Assembly: GCF_016097555.1 (NCBI RefSeq)
Contig: NW_024532411.1
Span: 124,001-188,000, forward strand
Direction: 5' to 3'
DNA: 64,000 bases
Source: Gigantopelta aegis
Lineage: Eukaryota > Mollusca > Gastropoda > Neomphalida > Peltospiridae
Both the position numbers and the translations under genes were made by a program. Position 1 is the first letter of the stretch. The number at the start of each line of letters is the position of its first letter. The notes beneath the pieces are model-generated. The model was not told where the DNA came from. It saw only the letters and a list, made by a program, of their open reading frames with translations, and did not search any database. This document shows, piece after piece, positions 11,640 to 22,393 of the stretch.

Positions 11640-12313
11640 TTTTTTCATTTTTACTGGCATCTAAGATATACTAGCTCAAGCTGGCATCAAAGGTTTTTAA
11701 AGTCGTATTGACACTATATCCCTGATTCTACTGACCTGGAGGATTTGATGGTTAAGTTTTATAGCTGGCACAGGAAAAAAGTATTGATTACATTCATTGT
11801 TTTATTGATGTAAATGAGATGGTTTATACTACAATTACAATAGTAAATATTCCATTCATTTTGTACAATGGTTTTTTTTACATAATGTATATATGATGGA
11901 TTTATTACAATTGTTGTATTAATGTTGTAAAGTGAAAATTTTCCCTGTGTGGTGTTTGTGAAGTGTAGGTTCTTCTCTTTATCCCTGATAACTGACATGG
12001 ACTGTTGTACACTAGAATTATTAAGTAATTATTTTTCTGTTATAATAACTATTTTTCATTTTATAGTAGGACTATTTTCTACTGGAGATGATCATCAACT
12101 AATTGAGAGTTATAAACTCACAAATTAAATAATACCTTCTTTTAGGATAGATAGGTCTGTTTAATGATCTATTAGTAGAGTGTTCTACTTGTAGTAAGTT
12201 AATAAAAACACTAATGTTCTTACTATTTATTATAACAGTATCTTATTCTACACCAACTTGAGATGATCTAGATCTAGTACAGTCCTATGATATACTATAT
12301 GTAAGTCATATCT
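11640..12313 (+). repeat. Flanking repeat R, copy 2
   Basis: Second, diverged copy of the sequence at 6230-6757. The match is strongest from about 12040 to 12313 and ends at the same place (GATGATCTAGATCTAGTA, then ATACTATATGTAAGTC). An insertion around 11760-11960 separates its upstream part. With copy 1 it brackets the whole 114-bp array region. It abuts the INTS2 fragment that follows. Confidence 0.75.
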
Positions 12314-12360
12314 AATTGGTACTCATTAGCCTCTTGTGTGTAGCTAGAATTGCACTTCAA

Positions 12361-12785
12361 GAGAGGGAGGAGCTCAGAATTGCACTAACAGCTGCTCAAG
12401 AGAGTAGCATGATACAGTTATTATTAGAAATATGTCTACCTAATGAACAGGATAAAAAAGTAAGAGATCAATAAATTGAAATGTTAATGATGAGTTTGTC
12501 TGTCACATATATAGGATGCAGCTGTTTTTGGTTCTCTATTAACATCGCTTTGAGAAATTCAGTTATTACCATTTATGGTGTCTGGCATTCCGTCAATACA
12601 TATTGTGATGGACTTTATGTCTGAACTCCTGGCTCAACCTCAGCTAGAAAAACAGGTTAGACAAGTGAATTAGTCTAAATAGTTTATCTCCTCTTTCAGG
12701 TGTTTGCAGTTCAATTAGCAGCCTATGTCACAAACCAATACCCACTTCCTAAATCCCTGGGTGTGATCAGAGATATCTTCTTACA
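12361..12785 (+). pseudogene. Partial, internally deleted copy of INTS2 exons
   Basis: Near-identical to the INTS2 gene at about 1126-1665 and in the same orientation. It includes the exon starting GAGAGGGAGGAGCTCAG, its following 50-60 bp intron, part of the next exon, then the SGIPSIHIVMDF exon and the start of the last exon. About 130 bp spanning the 3' end of one exon, an intron and the start of the next (original about 1330-1460) are missing. No upstream INTS2 exon precedes it, so it cannot make the protein. Introns are retained, so it arose by DNA duplication, not retrocopying. High identity suggests a recent origin. Confidence 0.9.
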
Positions 12786-13511
12786 TACTATGTTTGCTGC
12801 CTCCCATGTAGCCACAGGCTATACAGCAACCTACAGTTACTGCTAAAGAAAGTCTCTAATAGTGTCTATTTTGATAACAATTAGTTCAGGAAACTCTTCA
12901 AAATTTTAATAAAGAAATATAGAACTTTAATGGTATTAAATTTTAATACAAGTAACTTCAATGATAATTATAAAAAAAAAAATGTTAAAACAAATAAGTA
13001 ATTATTATAATTTATATGATGACATGTCAGGCAATTTGATAATAAAATAAGTTTTGAAATAAAAATATCAATGAACAGACAATGAAAAACAACATATATA
13101 TTTAGTGTGTTAGTATAGTGTTAATATAGCGTTATTATAGTGTTGGTATAGTGTTAGTATAGTGTTAATATAGTGTTAGTATAGTGTTATCAATGTTGTA
13201 AACAACTATAAATACCACATGCAGTACAATTCTATTGTCATAATGAACAGCCAGACTGTCACCATAGTAACATAAAAAACTAGATTGAATTTGTTGTCAT
13301 TTAGTTATGAAATACTGTATTAATTATATTTTAACATTTAAATATGCATTTTGAGAGGATAAGAGTCACATGACACATACAAACAATAACCCGTTTACAT
13401 TTATCCATGAATATGGCTGAATTATAAATTAATGATAGAGTTTATTTTTATGGAGATGATGAAAAAATAAAGTCTTCTTTCTTGTATTTACAAGGCAATA
13501 AATTCAGGAAC

Positions 13512-13548
<37 letters not shown>

Positions 13549-13554
13549 ACTACT
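12786..13554. other. Spacer with short tandem repeats
   Basis: Holds an imperfect ~10-bp tandem repeat based on TATAGTGTTAG at about 13108-13195 and a (GA)n run at about 13512-13546. The first 100 bp after the INTS2 fragment contain a short open stretch (CCLPCSHRLYSN-like) that I cannot place. Otherwise AT-rich with no gene seen. Confidence 0.5.
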
Positions 13555-16500
13555 TCAAGTAACATATCTACCTGTATTTGTCTCAAGGGGTATAAACTCC
13601 AGTTGGTCTGGAGTTATCAAAGAAGGAGACTCGTTGTTGGCACTTGATTTGGCCTCTGATAGTTTGCGGTTTAGCAGTTTGTGTCTTAATTTACGGAAGG
13701 CATAAGGCTCTTTAGCAGCTGGTATACCAGTGGTTGCAGTCTCAATACTATCATGTGATGTTTCCTGTCGTAAGGGTTTCCTCCAGTGACGTAATGGACA
13801 GGTTTTCCCTCGTGGACAGGTACCTTCCTTAGCATAGTCAGGACAAGTCAATGTGTGCTGTTTGGTACACTAGAAGAAATTAGAATTACCACACTGAAGT
13901 ATTAGTATGAGACTAGAACAAGTGTCCTCAATATAGAGGTTGTATAATACACTAAAGTATTAGTATGGGACTAGAACAAGTGTCCTCAATATAGAGGTTG
14001 TATAATACACTAAAGTATTAATATGGGACTAGAACAAGTGTCCTCAATGTAAAGGTTCTACAGTAAAACATTGTCTATATAACAAGCTACCTCTTCTCCT
14101 AATGGACAATACCCACGTATAAATTCAGGACAAATTTCAGCATCCCTACCAACACACACATGTATGTAAGGACAGTTCTCTCTAGTACAGATCCCTTTTA
14201 AGAAAAATGAACACACAGGCATCTAATGGAGTGATTATAAAATATGTACTAATACATTGTAACAATAAAACCTTCTCTTTAGCTATGTTGTGTGAGAAAG
14301 GACAAGTACCATCAATATTATTACATTTACCCTTTAAGAACCTAAAATGTACATGGAAATAGACAAATGGACAGACAGTTAATAGATGAATGGCAAAAGA
14401 TGGCAATGGACAGATGATTGAATGGATGAGAAGCTGGATTTACTAGCCTCATACCCAGGCTTTCTTTTCTATCACGAAAGCCTGGGTATGAGGCTAGTGG
14501 ATATACATGTACTGAGTTTCTTACTTGTTACAAACTGCTATATGTTTGGGATCATGTATAAATGTACATTTGTCTCCTCTATTACATCGTCCTAAATTAA
14601 AACAAATTAACAATTGTTATTACTTACTACTACTACTAATGTGTCTATTACCAAATCTGTTGTAAAAAGACAATACTGATTGTTGTTGATAATGGAATTT
14701 CTCTTAGCAGACCACACTCTGTTCACACTCCTTTGGTAGTACAAGTGAGAAAGGAAAAGAGTATTTTGTTATAAATGGCCTTGTTTATCAACTATCCATA
14801 CTTTGCCAATAATCTTTTAGCTCTGATTGATTTAGAAGGTGTTATATCAGTGACTGCATTGAATGAAGATGAAGTTGATAAACGTGGACTTTTTGAATTG
14901 ATTTTCATCAAACCTAAAGTAAAGAAATATGATCACAGCAAGTCAGTCAAGCCTCTCTCTCTCTCTCTCTCTCAAAATGGACGTACTAGTTGATGGAAGG
15001 CGTTTCAAGGACTTCCCACGGTGAGTCTAATATATTGATTACCTTTAATAGATACCACTTCCTTTCTTTGTCTCTGTTGTTGACATGCTTTGTCCTCTAA
15101 TCCTTCCTTATTTGTCATTGATTTCTCTTTGACAAGAGCAGTTGAGATCCACTGTTTATTTCCTCGTCTTGTCTTGACTTCAATACCGCAAGGTGTTTCA
15201 TTGTCTTTTTTGTTTCCATTGTCTGTATTTCCATCTTTAGAAGGGACCCAAACTTTGTGGATACTTTTAGAAATTGAGCATCTTAATTTTCTTCTCTTGG
15301 GACGAGATGGAGAGGGGGAGTGGCTAGATTGCTTCTTAATATAACTGAGTCTCCTGTAATGACATCATTATTGTTACTATTATTTAGATATTTCTATTTT
15401 TAGAATGGGCTATTTTTAGTATAGCTATAACTATACCTTTGAGAAAAACTAGTTGAAGAATGTCCTGATACTCTCAACTATAAAAAAGAAACAAAATGTT
15501 ATCAATGTGATCTAGGTTGCTAGGATACCAATATGTCAATGAATCTATATACCATTTTGTATCTCTTAATAATAAAAGGTGATTTGCTAAAGCTCCGCCC
15601 TGTGACACTCCCACTGCTACTCCGCCTTCTCTTACGGCTCACTGAATTAAATTGTCAAAAATTTAAAACTAGAGTCATTTCATTACATAACATTACCAAA
15701 AGAAGCAGCTGGAATAGTCCCATGAGTCATGGTTACCATAGTAACACCATCGGAACATAAACAATGCTCACTAAGTTTATTTGAGTTAGCAACCTTTTTC
15801 AATTGATTTTCTTTTCCATTTAAATTTAGACTTATCAGATATGACTGACTTGTTTTTCCTTCTAGTAAGAGAAAACAAACAATGTACATTCTTCATGTTG
15901 TATCTAGTATATCATATATTGTAAGATATCTATTGGAACATTATGTATAAAGGAACCTTTCATAAAGGATCTTACAAATTAAGGACAGCCTCTATATTAA
16001 GAACATTTGTTCTAGTCCCATACTAATACTCTATATTGAAGACACTTGTTCTAGTCCCATACTAACACTTTAGTGTATTCTACAACCTCTATATTGAGGA
16101 CACTTGTTCTAGTCCCATACTAATACTTTAGTGTATTATACAACCTCTATATTGAGAACACTTGTTCTAGTCCCATACTAGTACTTTAGTGTATTATACA
16201 ACCTCTATATTGAGGACACTTGTTCTAGTCCCATACTAATACTTTAGTGTATTATACAACCTCTATATTGAAGACACTTGTTCTAGTCCCATACTAACAC
16301 TTTAGTGTATTCTACAACCTCTATATTGAGGACACTTGTTCTAGTCCCATACTAGTACTTTAGTGTATTCTACAACCTCTATATTGAGGACACTTGTTCT
16401 AGTCCCATACTAATACTTTAGTGTATTATACAACCTCTATATTGAGAACACTTGTTCTAGTCCCATACTAGTACTTTAGTGTATTTTACAACCTCTATAT

Positions 16501-18716
16501 TGAGGACACTTGTTCTAGTCCCATACTAATACTTTAGTGTATTATACAACCTCTATATTGAAGACACTTGTTCTAGTCCCATACTAACACTTTAGTGTAT
16601 TCTACAACCTCTATATTGAGGACACTTGTTCTAGTCCCATACTAGTACTTTAGTGTATTATACAACCTCTATATTGAGGACACTTGTTCTAGTCCCATAC
16701 TAATACTTTAGTGTATTATACAACCTCTATATTGAGGACACTTGTTCTAGTCCATACTAATACTTTAGTGTATTATACAACCTCTATATTGAGGACACTT
16801 GTTCTAGTCCCATACTAATACTTTAGTGTATTATACAACCTCTATATTGAGGACACTTGTTCTAGTCCCATACTAATACTTTAGCGTATTATACAACCTC
16901 TATATATTGAGGACACTTGTTCTAGTCCCATACTAATACTTTATTGTATTATATAACCTCTATATTATATTATATTATATTATACTATATTATAGGATGT
17001 TCTACTGCAACAATACAGTTTTAAGCAACAATCTCCATGATATTTACCTGGTAGTGGTACTTGCAGTGATAGAATTATGGCCATCTGCTCTCCAAACATA
17101 TTTGTTCTGTGTTAGACCATTCGTCATTCTAGTAAGATATGTAATTAAACAGAAATATAATTTGATTATAAGATCATAACTATGGAATTCGTATAATTAC
17201 ATATCACAAGAAGAAATAACATATGACTTTCCTAGAACATACGGCTTATTAATAACTTTTATAATTACATTGGACACTTTAAAGATATCTGGGAACTATC
17301 TTTAGTGTAGAGATGTCCTTAATATAGAGGATAAATAATACACTATAGTATTAGTATGGGACTAGAACAAGTGTCCTCAATATAGAGGTTGTATAATACA
17401 CTAAAAGTATTAGTATGGGACTAGAACAAGTGTCCTCAATATAGAGGTTGTATAATACACTAAAGTATTAGTATGGGACTAGAACTAATAAGGAATGCAA
17501 GTTAAGTAAATTCTATTGTTAAGTAGCATAGTTTAATGTTTGTTATTAAAGTAATCTGAGTAGTCTCAAATATTACATATTGTTTGAAAATAAGTGTGCT
17601 AAAGAATGTGTTGAAGACTAAAACTAATATTGCTATTAAAGTATCAACCTTATATGTAGGTTGTGTGTTAAATAACTATAACATACCACAGACACCTGCT
17701 ATAATAATAATCAACTTATGTTTCAGAGAAAGAGAGAGAGAGACAGAGAGACAGAGACAAACAGACAGACAGAGACAGAGAAAATAACAAATAAACTCAC
17801 TTGCTTCTTTTCACTTTTCCTTCAAGTAACCTTTCACACTCAGTTCTCTGATCAATCTTTCTTTTCTCACCAATCTTAGGAAGTTCAGAAATCTCAGATC
17901 TATTTACAGTACAAAGAGGATGTCTCTTTAATTAAACTAATATCCATGGCTTCAAAACTTTGCTCATGGTGGTCACTCTCAAGAGGTGATGATGATTCTT
18001 CAGTTGATGTTCTACATATTAAATATTTAGAGTTCTTTATTTCAGCTATTGGAGTTGATTGAACTAAATAATTTTTAAGTAATGAGTTTGATGCACTTCT
18101 CTGAACAGAGTTCTCATCATCACTTGGTGGTTTGTATGTGTCATCTAGACTCATTGAAGTATGCTTGTCATGTGATTGGCATGTGATATTAGAAGCTGTC
18201 GTTGTAGTAGTTTGTGAACAAGTAGTATAGTTTGTTTCCTCTTCCTGTGAAGAAGAGAGATATGGTAAATGACGAACATCATGAGAACTGATACTGCGGG
18301 AATGAGTCCAGGAGGGAGCTGTCACACACCAAATGATAAACCCTAACAATGAAATTGAATATCAAGTTACAACCACACATGTCACCCATCTGTCTATCTA
18401 TTTCTTTGTTGATCCATTTATTAATATGTCTGTCCATTCATAACCTCTTCATTCATCCATCTATCAATCTATCTGTCCATCAGTCTGTCTGTTGATCCAT
18501 CTGTCTATCATCTAACTTTTTTCCTGTATGGAGTATCTTTACTTCTTGGACATTTTTCGTGTTCTGTTCGTCTTTTGACTGCAAATTCTTGATAGCTTTT
18601 GTGTGCTTCAATGAGTCCTGAAGAAATGGAAATAAATTACAATAATAGGCATAAACGAGCTCACGAGTCAAATAATGGATCTCATTCCGCAGCTTTGACT
18701 CAGATTTCTTCTCCAT
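13555..18716 (-). CDS. ZC3H3: Zinc finger CCCH protein 3 (ZC3H3/Smicl family)
   Basis: Nuclear CCCH zinc-finger protein implicated in mRNA polyadenylation and export. The 3' exons, read on the minus strand, encode a run of CCCH fingers in the family order: RCNRGDKCTFIHDP (14530-14600), FLKGKCNNIDGTCPFSH (about 14290-14350), GICTRENCPYIHV, FIRGYCPLG (about 14095-14220) and CPDYAKEGTCPRGKTCPLRH (about 13790-13850). Upstream exons carry KFKWKRKS (about 15830), a basic K/R/S-rich exon (15050-15350) and an acidic Ser-rich exon (17900-18349). The N-terminus MEKKSESKLRNEIHYLTREL resembles the family's start. A 39-bp intron lies at 18618-18656. A frame break sits in a T-run before the first finger (about 14665), where one extra T restores FYNRFG. 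An in-frame ATG at 18773 is an alternative start; 18716 fits the family better. Confidence 0.85.
13890..14060 (-). repeat. 58-bp repeat, 3 inverted copies in a ZC3H3 intron
   Basis: Three copies of the unit (GGGACTAGAACAAGTGTCCT, then CAATATAGAGGTTGTATAAT) in the opposite orientation to the large array at 15985-16975. Confidence 0.9.
14442..14498. mobile_element. Hairpin (MITE-like) element, 23-bp perfect arms
   Basis: Left arm ACTAGCCTCATACCCAGGCT plus TTC (14442-14464) is the exact reverse complement of 14476-14498, with an 11-bp loop. It lies in a ZC3H3 intron. Related arms (TAGTCTCAT..CCCAG) occur at 19495-19550 and 24382-24429. No transposase is present. Classification as a short non-autonomous element is inference. 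Confidence 0.65.
15985..16975 (+). repeat. 58-bp tandem array, about 17 copies, in a ZC3H3 intron
   Basis: Unit of 58 bp: CCTCTATATTGAGGACACTT, then GTTCTAGTCCCATACTAATA and a short AT-rich link. Copies are very similar, mainly varying between AATACT, AACACT and AGTACT. The phrase CCTCTATATTGAGG is nearly its own reverse complement. The same unit lies inverted at 13890-14060 and 17320-17487, all within introns of one gene. Confidence 0.95.
17320..17487 (-). repeat. 58-bp repeat, 3 inverted copies downstream of the main array
   Basis: Three copies in the opposite orientation to the 15985-16975 array, so the intron carries a large inverted arrangement separated by about 350 bp. Confidence 0.9.
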
Positions 18717-18934
18717 TATAGCTAGTAAGACAAGAACGCAGCTACTGTCACAATTTAACTGACAACTGCTCATTTAAAATTTAAAATTTTGAAATTTCTT
18801 GTCAATAGTTAATTAACTTTAATAATTCTCTTAAATAGAAATACGGTACACATAAAATGGCTGCATGACCAAATAAGCAGGTCGTTATAGTTCAATACAT
18901 AGAAGATAAAGCAGACTATTTCAAGACATACAAA
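18717..18934. promoter_or_regulatory. Divergent promoter region ZC3H3 / UQCRFS1
   Basis: 218 bp separates the start codons of the minus-strand ZC3H3 and the plus-strand UQCRFS1, so transcription of both must start here. I see no TATA box in a convincing position. Confidence 0.5.
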
Positions 18935-20175
18935 ATGCTTTCAGCACGAGGTCTCTCTCAGACCGTATCAAAAAATACCTTAGCAGTACAGCAGTACTCG
19001 GCTCTGGAGTGGTAAGACCGGTCCAACCTGTAACCTTAGTAACAGCACCAGAACCTTACTATAACAAAATGGCTGAACCACAAAACAGTTGAGTCTATGA
19101 GCAGGTTTTTATCCAAGAAACACACCAAAGTCACATCTGGTACTTTTAGACATTGTAAGTTCAGTCGTTACTGAAACATTGTATTACATTATCTGATGTA
19201 GCTTATACAGCACTTAGGAGCTATCACACTGATATACCAGTACCTGATTTCAACGAGTATAGAAAAGAAAGTACTAGAGATCACAGAGAACCATCTAGTA
19301 AGACAATCCAACATTAATGGGAATGTTAGAACTTATATTTATTTTATTCATATATACATGTTTTACTTAGTATAAATAGCTATAGTGTTGTTAGAATATG
19401 ATTCTGATAAGCTGTGTCTGCTTAACTGTATATTAAACCTTCTGAAAGATGTTCAGGTCAGAGGTCAAGACTGTGCATTAATAAAATTGGTTCTTAGTCT
19501 CATACTCTCATTCCCAGAACTATATATGTAGTAGGTCTGGAATGAGACTAGATTAACCAGACTTCTTCCATTGTAGTCATATTTACTTAACATAGTATAG
19601 AGGCTACTTATACGATTAACTTCCTCTAAACTCCTTAAACCTAAAAAACCGTCTTTCTCTATTTCAGATGACTTGAGTCGTAAAGCATTTACATATATGG
19701 TGTTAGGAGGTGTGGGGCGTGGTAGTAGCTCATGCTACCAAAAGCACTGTGGTGGACTTCTTATCAACACTGTCAGCATCAGCAGATGTACTTGCTCTAT
19801 CTAAAATAGAAGTCGATTTGTCTGTCATTCCAGAAGGTAAAAATATAGTTGTCAAATGGAGAGGGAAGCCCCTGTTTGTGCGTCATCGTACCCAGGAAGA
19901 AATCGATCTTGCACGTGATATAGATATCACAACTCTTCGTGATCCACAGCATGACGATGATCGTGTTGTACGTCCGGAGTGGTTAATCCTGATGGGTGTA
20001 TGTACTCATTTAGGTTGTGTCCCCATTGCTAATGCTGGTGACTTTGGAGGATATTTTTGTCCCTGTCATGGGTCACATTATGACCACCTCTGGTCGTATC
20101 AGGAAAGGTCCCGCCCCCCTTAATTTGGAGGTACCACCTTATGAATTTAACGATGAAACTCTAGTTGTAGGGTAA
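18935..20175 (+). CDS. UQCRFS1: Rieske iron-sulfur subunit of mitochondrial complex III
   Basis: Carries the 2Fe-2S cluster of the cytochrome bc1 complex in the inner mitochondrial membrane. The ATG at 18935 opens a basic, Ser/Thr-rich mitochondrial leader ([16 protein letters not shown]). Then follow the mature N-terminus [18 protein letters not shown] (about 19220-19275), the membrane anchor exon starting [16 protein letters not shown] (19669) and the Rieske head. Both cluster motifs are intact: CTHLGC (C and H ligands) near 20003 and CPCHGSHYD near 20060. The C-terminus [14 protein letters not shown]...LVVG ends at the TAA at 20175. Single-base frame breaks are seen near 19010, 19716 and 20085, with homology resuming in the next frame each time. 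Confidence 0.93.
19495..19550. mobile_element. Hairpin (MITE-like) element, second family member
   Basis: TAGTCTCAT and CTCATTCCCAGA on the left face TCTGGAATGAGACTA on the right, around a short AT-rich loop. It lies in the UQCRFS1 intron before the membrane-anchor exon. The arms match those of the elements at 14442 and 24382. Confidence 0.6.
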
Positions 20176-20367
20176 AAGGATTGTCACTCTAGTAGAATAT
20201 TGTATAATTATACTCTATTTATAATGTGTACACACTTTATATTGTTGTACATCTTTAATAGTAACCAGTGGACATTTGAAAAAATAGTATTACATCTTAT
20301 AAAATGATTGATACATAAATTATACAAAAGGTGGAAATTATTCTGGTAATGTCTTTGATTGTTATTG
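20176..20367. other. 3' flank of UQCRFS1
   Basis: AT-rich 3' untranslated or intergenic sequence. No gene seen. Confidence 0.5.
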
Positions 20368-20694
20368 ACTGATTGATTGATTGATTGATTGACTGACTGA
20401 CTGATGACTGATTGATTGATTGATTGATTAATTGACTGACTGACTGATGACTGATTGATTGATTGATTGACTGATTGATTGATTAATTGACTGACTGACT
20501 GATGACTGATTGATTGATTGATTGACTGACTGACTGATGACTGATTGATTGATTGATTGATTAATTGACTGACTGACTGATGACTGATTGATTAATTGAT
20601 TGAGTGACTGACTGATTGATTGATTGATTGATTAATTGACTGACTGACTGATGACTGATTGATTGATTGATTAATTGACTGACTGACTGATGAC

Positions 20695-20725
<31 letters not shown>

Positions 20726-20737
20726 CTGACTGATGAC

Positions 20738-20768
<31 letters not shown>

Positions 20769-20815
20769 CTGACTGATGACTGATTGATTGACTGACTGAT
20801 GACTGATTGATTGAT
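20368..20815. repeat. TGAT/TGAC short tandem repeat with higher-order period
   Basis: Runs of TGATTGAT alternate with TGACTGACTGATGAC every 40-60 bp, giving a compound microsatellite of about 450 bp. The regular alternation suggests spreading by unequal exchange. Confidence 0.95.
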
Positions 20816-21040
20816 TAGATACGAGATAGATAACAGGATGCTATGTGAAAGTATGAAACAAATTAATAGATAGATGAATGTGGACAGACAGTTAGATATA
20901 GGAAATGCTTAAAGACCTTGTAACTTGTTTCGATATAAGGAGTGTTCTAAAACACAAGTGATAAATGAATAGAAAAGTTTATTACAGAGAGGGCAATTTG
21001 AGGGATTGTCTCGTTACGACAGCATCCTGTGATATATTAA
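20816..21040. other. Spacer, no gene seen
   Basis: AT-rich spacer between the microsatellite and the last exon of the minus-strand Schlafen-like gene. Confidence 0.5.
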
Positions 21041-22193
21041 TTAAATAATAAGTAGGTGGGGCTCACTTGGAGAGGTAATATTCAGTGACTTCCTCTTTCG
21101 TTCTCCTAATGACTTCACTGTATGAACACTAGATGAATAGAAATTCAATAAATCAATAATAGTCCTTTAGAAGATAGAGCAGTAAATACTTGGTACATAA
21201 TCCAAAGTAGTTACTGCTCTAACTGCTTACTGGCCATACAGAAGCTGATTTTCTATAATAACATTTTTGTTCTTCATCTAATACAGCTGTCGAATAACTT
21301 GAGTTTGAGGTGATGGCTGTATCATGATTTTTATAACATACAATGGAAATTGATCTCCCTATAAATAATGATCTCAGTAGGTACACTTTATAGTATGTAG
21401 CTGAGTTATGCATTTACAATCAAATTTCCACTCTTTGTGTGACTAAAATTGTTGTACCTTTTTGCACTGAAAGCACCAACAGTGTTTGTCTGTTCTAACA
21501 AGATGAGCTCTACAACAATTAGAACTACATTATATTAGTACAATGAACTGTAAATTTTGATCCTACCTCTTGTTAACTGGTTGCGGGATCCATTGTATCT
21601 TATGTCTATTCTCAATCTCTTCTTTCTTGAGGACAGGTGCAAAGAAATCTGGCAATGAGATAGTAACAGTCACTGATCAAGAAAGAGATATCAGACCTCA
21701 TACATGTAGGAAGGAACAGGAGGAGTGTATCTATTTAAGACGTCCTCTAACGAAACAACCATATGCTCCTTCTGCAACAATCAGTAAATTTTATTATAGA
21801 CACAATTATTCAGTAAACATATTGAAGCACAACTAAACAACAAATATTAGCATAATTATATAAACCTGGTCATTAGAAAGTGGTATTCCAAGAATCATTC
21901 CATCATCTTGTATTCCTAAACATATTGTACCACCATGACCAGTGTTTAGAAAACCATTGATATTTCTAGAAATAGTAAATGCATAGAAATATCACATATA
22001 TTATAATATACCTAGAAACAGCTCTCCTTGATCTGTTGTGTCTTGTCACTTTCAGCCACTCTGGTAGCTCCTCAACAGAGAGATTAGTATGCATTTTAAA
22101 CTCCAAACTTTTATCTTCATCGAGTGGAATATAACTACCTCTCTGAAAACAAGAAGAAAACATGTTGTCTTCAAATAATACTTCTTTCTGCAA
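21041..22193 (-). CDS. Schlafen-like AlbA_2-domain protein
   Basis: Read on the minus strand, the start exon (ATG at 22193) gives RGSYIPLDEDKSLEFKMHT and ends RHNRSRRAVSR. The next exon (about 21870-21967) encodes INGFLNTGHGGTICLGIQDD followed by GMILGIPLSNDQ. This is the signature of the Schlafen AlbA_2 nucleic-acid-binding fold (E-F-K, then FLNT..GG....G..DDG...G). Later exons (about 21570-21790 and 21420-21530) include a Cys-containing CWCFQCKK stretch. The last exon reads SLGERKRKSLNITSPSEPHL and stops at 21041. The size suggests a Schlafen-like-1-type protein without the helicase part. The middle exons contain frame breaks, so their joins are uncertain. Confidence 0.65.
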
Positions 22194-22393
22194 AACACAC
22201 GTGAATCTATTAAATTTGTGCGGGCTAATTTAAACGACTTGTTTCACAAATTATGTAAGTGTTGAGATAATTATTAATGATAGAACAAAATTATTTTTAT
22301 TATGATTTATGTTTCTTTAATTTTCCTTTATTTCTGTCTTTAGTTGTTTTGCTTGTTTACACTAACAAACCTAAAAAAAATTAAAGGAAAATA
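22194..22393. other. Short spacer between IMPACT and the Schlafen-like gene
   Basis: 200 bp of AT-rich sequence between the IMPACT stop and the Schlafen-like start on the same strand. It must hold the downstream gene's promoter unless the two are co-transcribed. Confidence 0.4.

Noticed and set aside
15090-15344. Plus-strand ORF in the ZC3H3 region
   Set aside because: The minus strand gives a basic Lys/Arg/Ser-rich ZC3H3-like exon in this interval. The plus-strand frame is its shadow.
17584-17787. ORF ending in an Arg/Glu/Gln/Thr-rich run
   Set aside because: The tail is translation of an AGAGAGACAG low-complexity stretch in a ZC3H3 intron.
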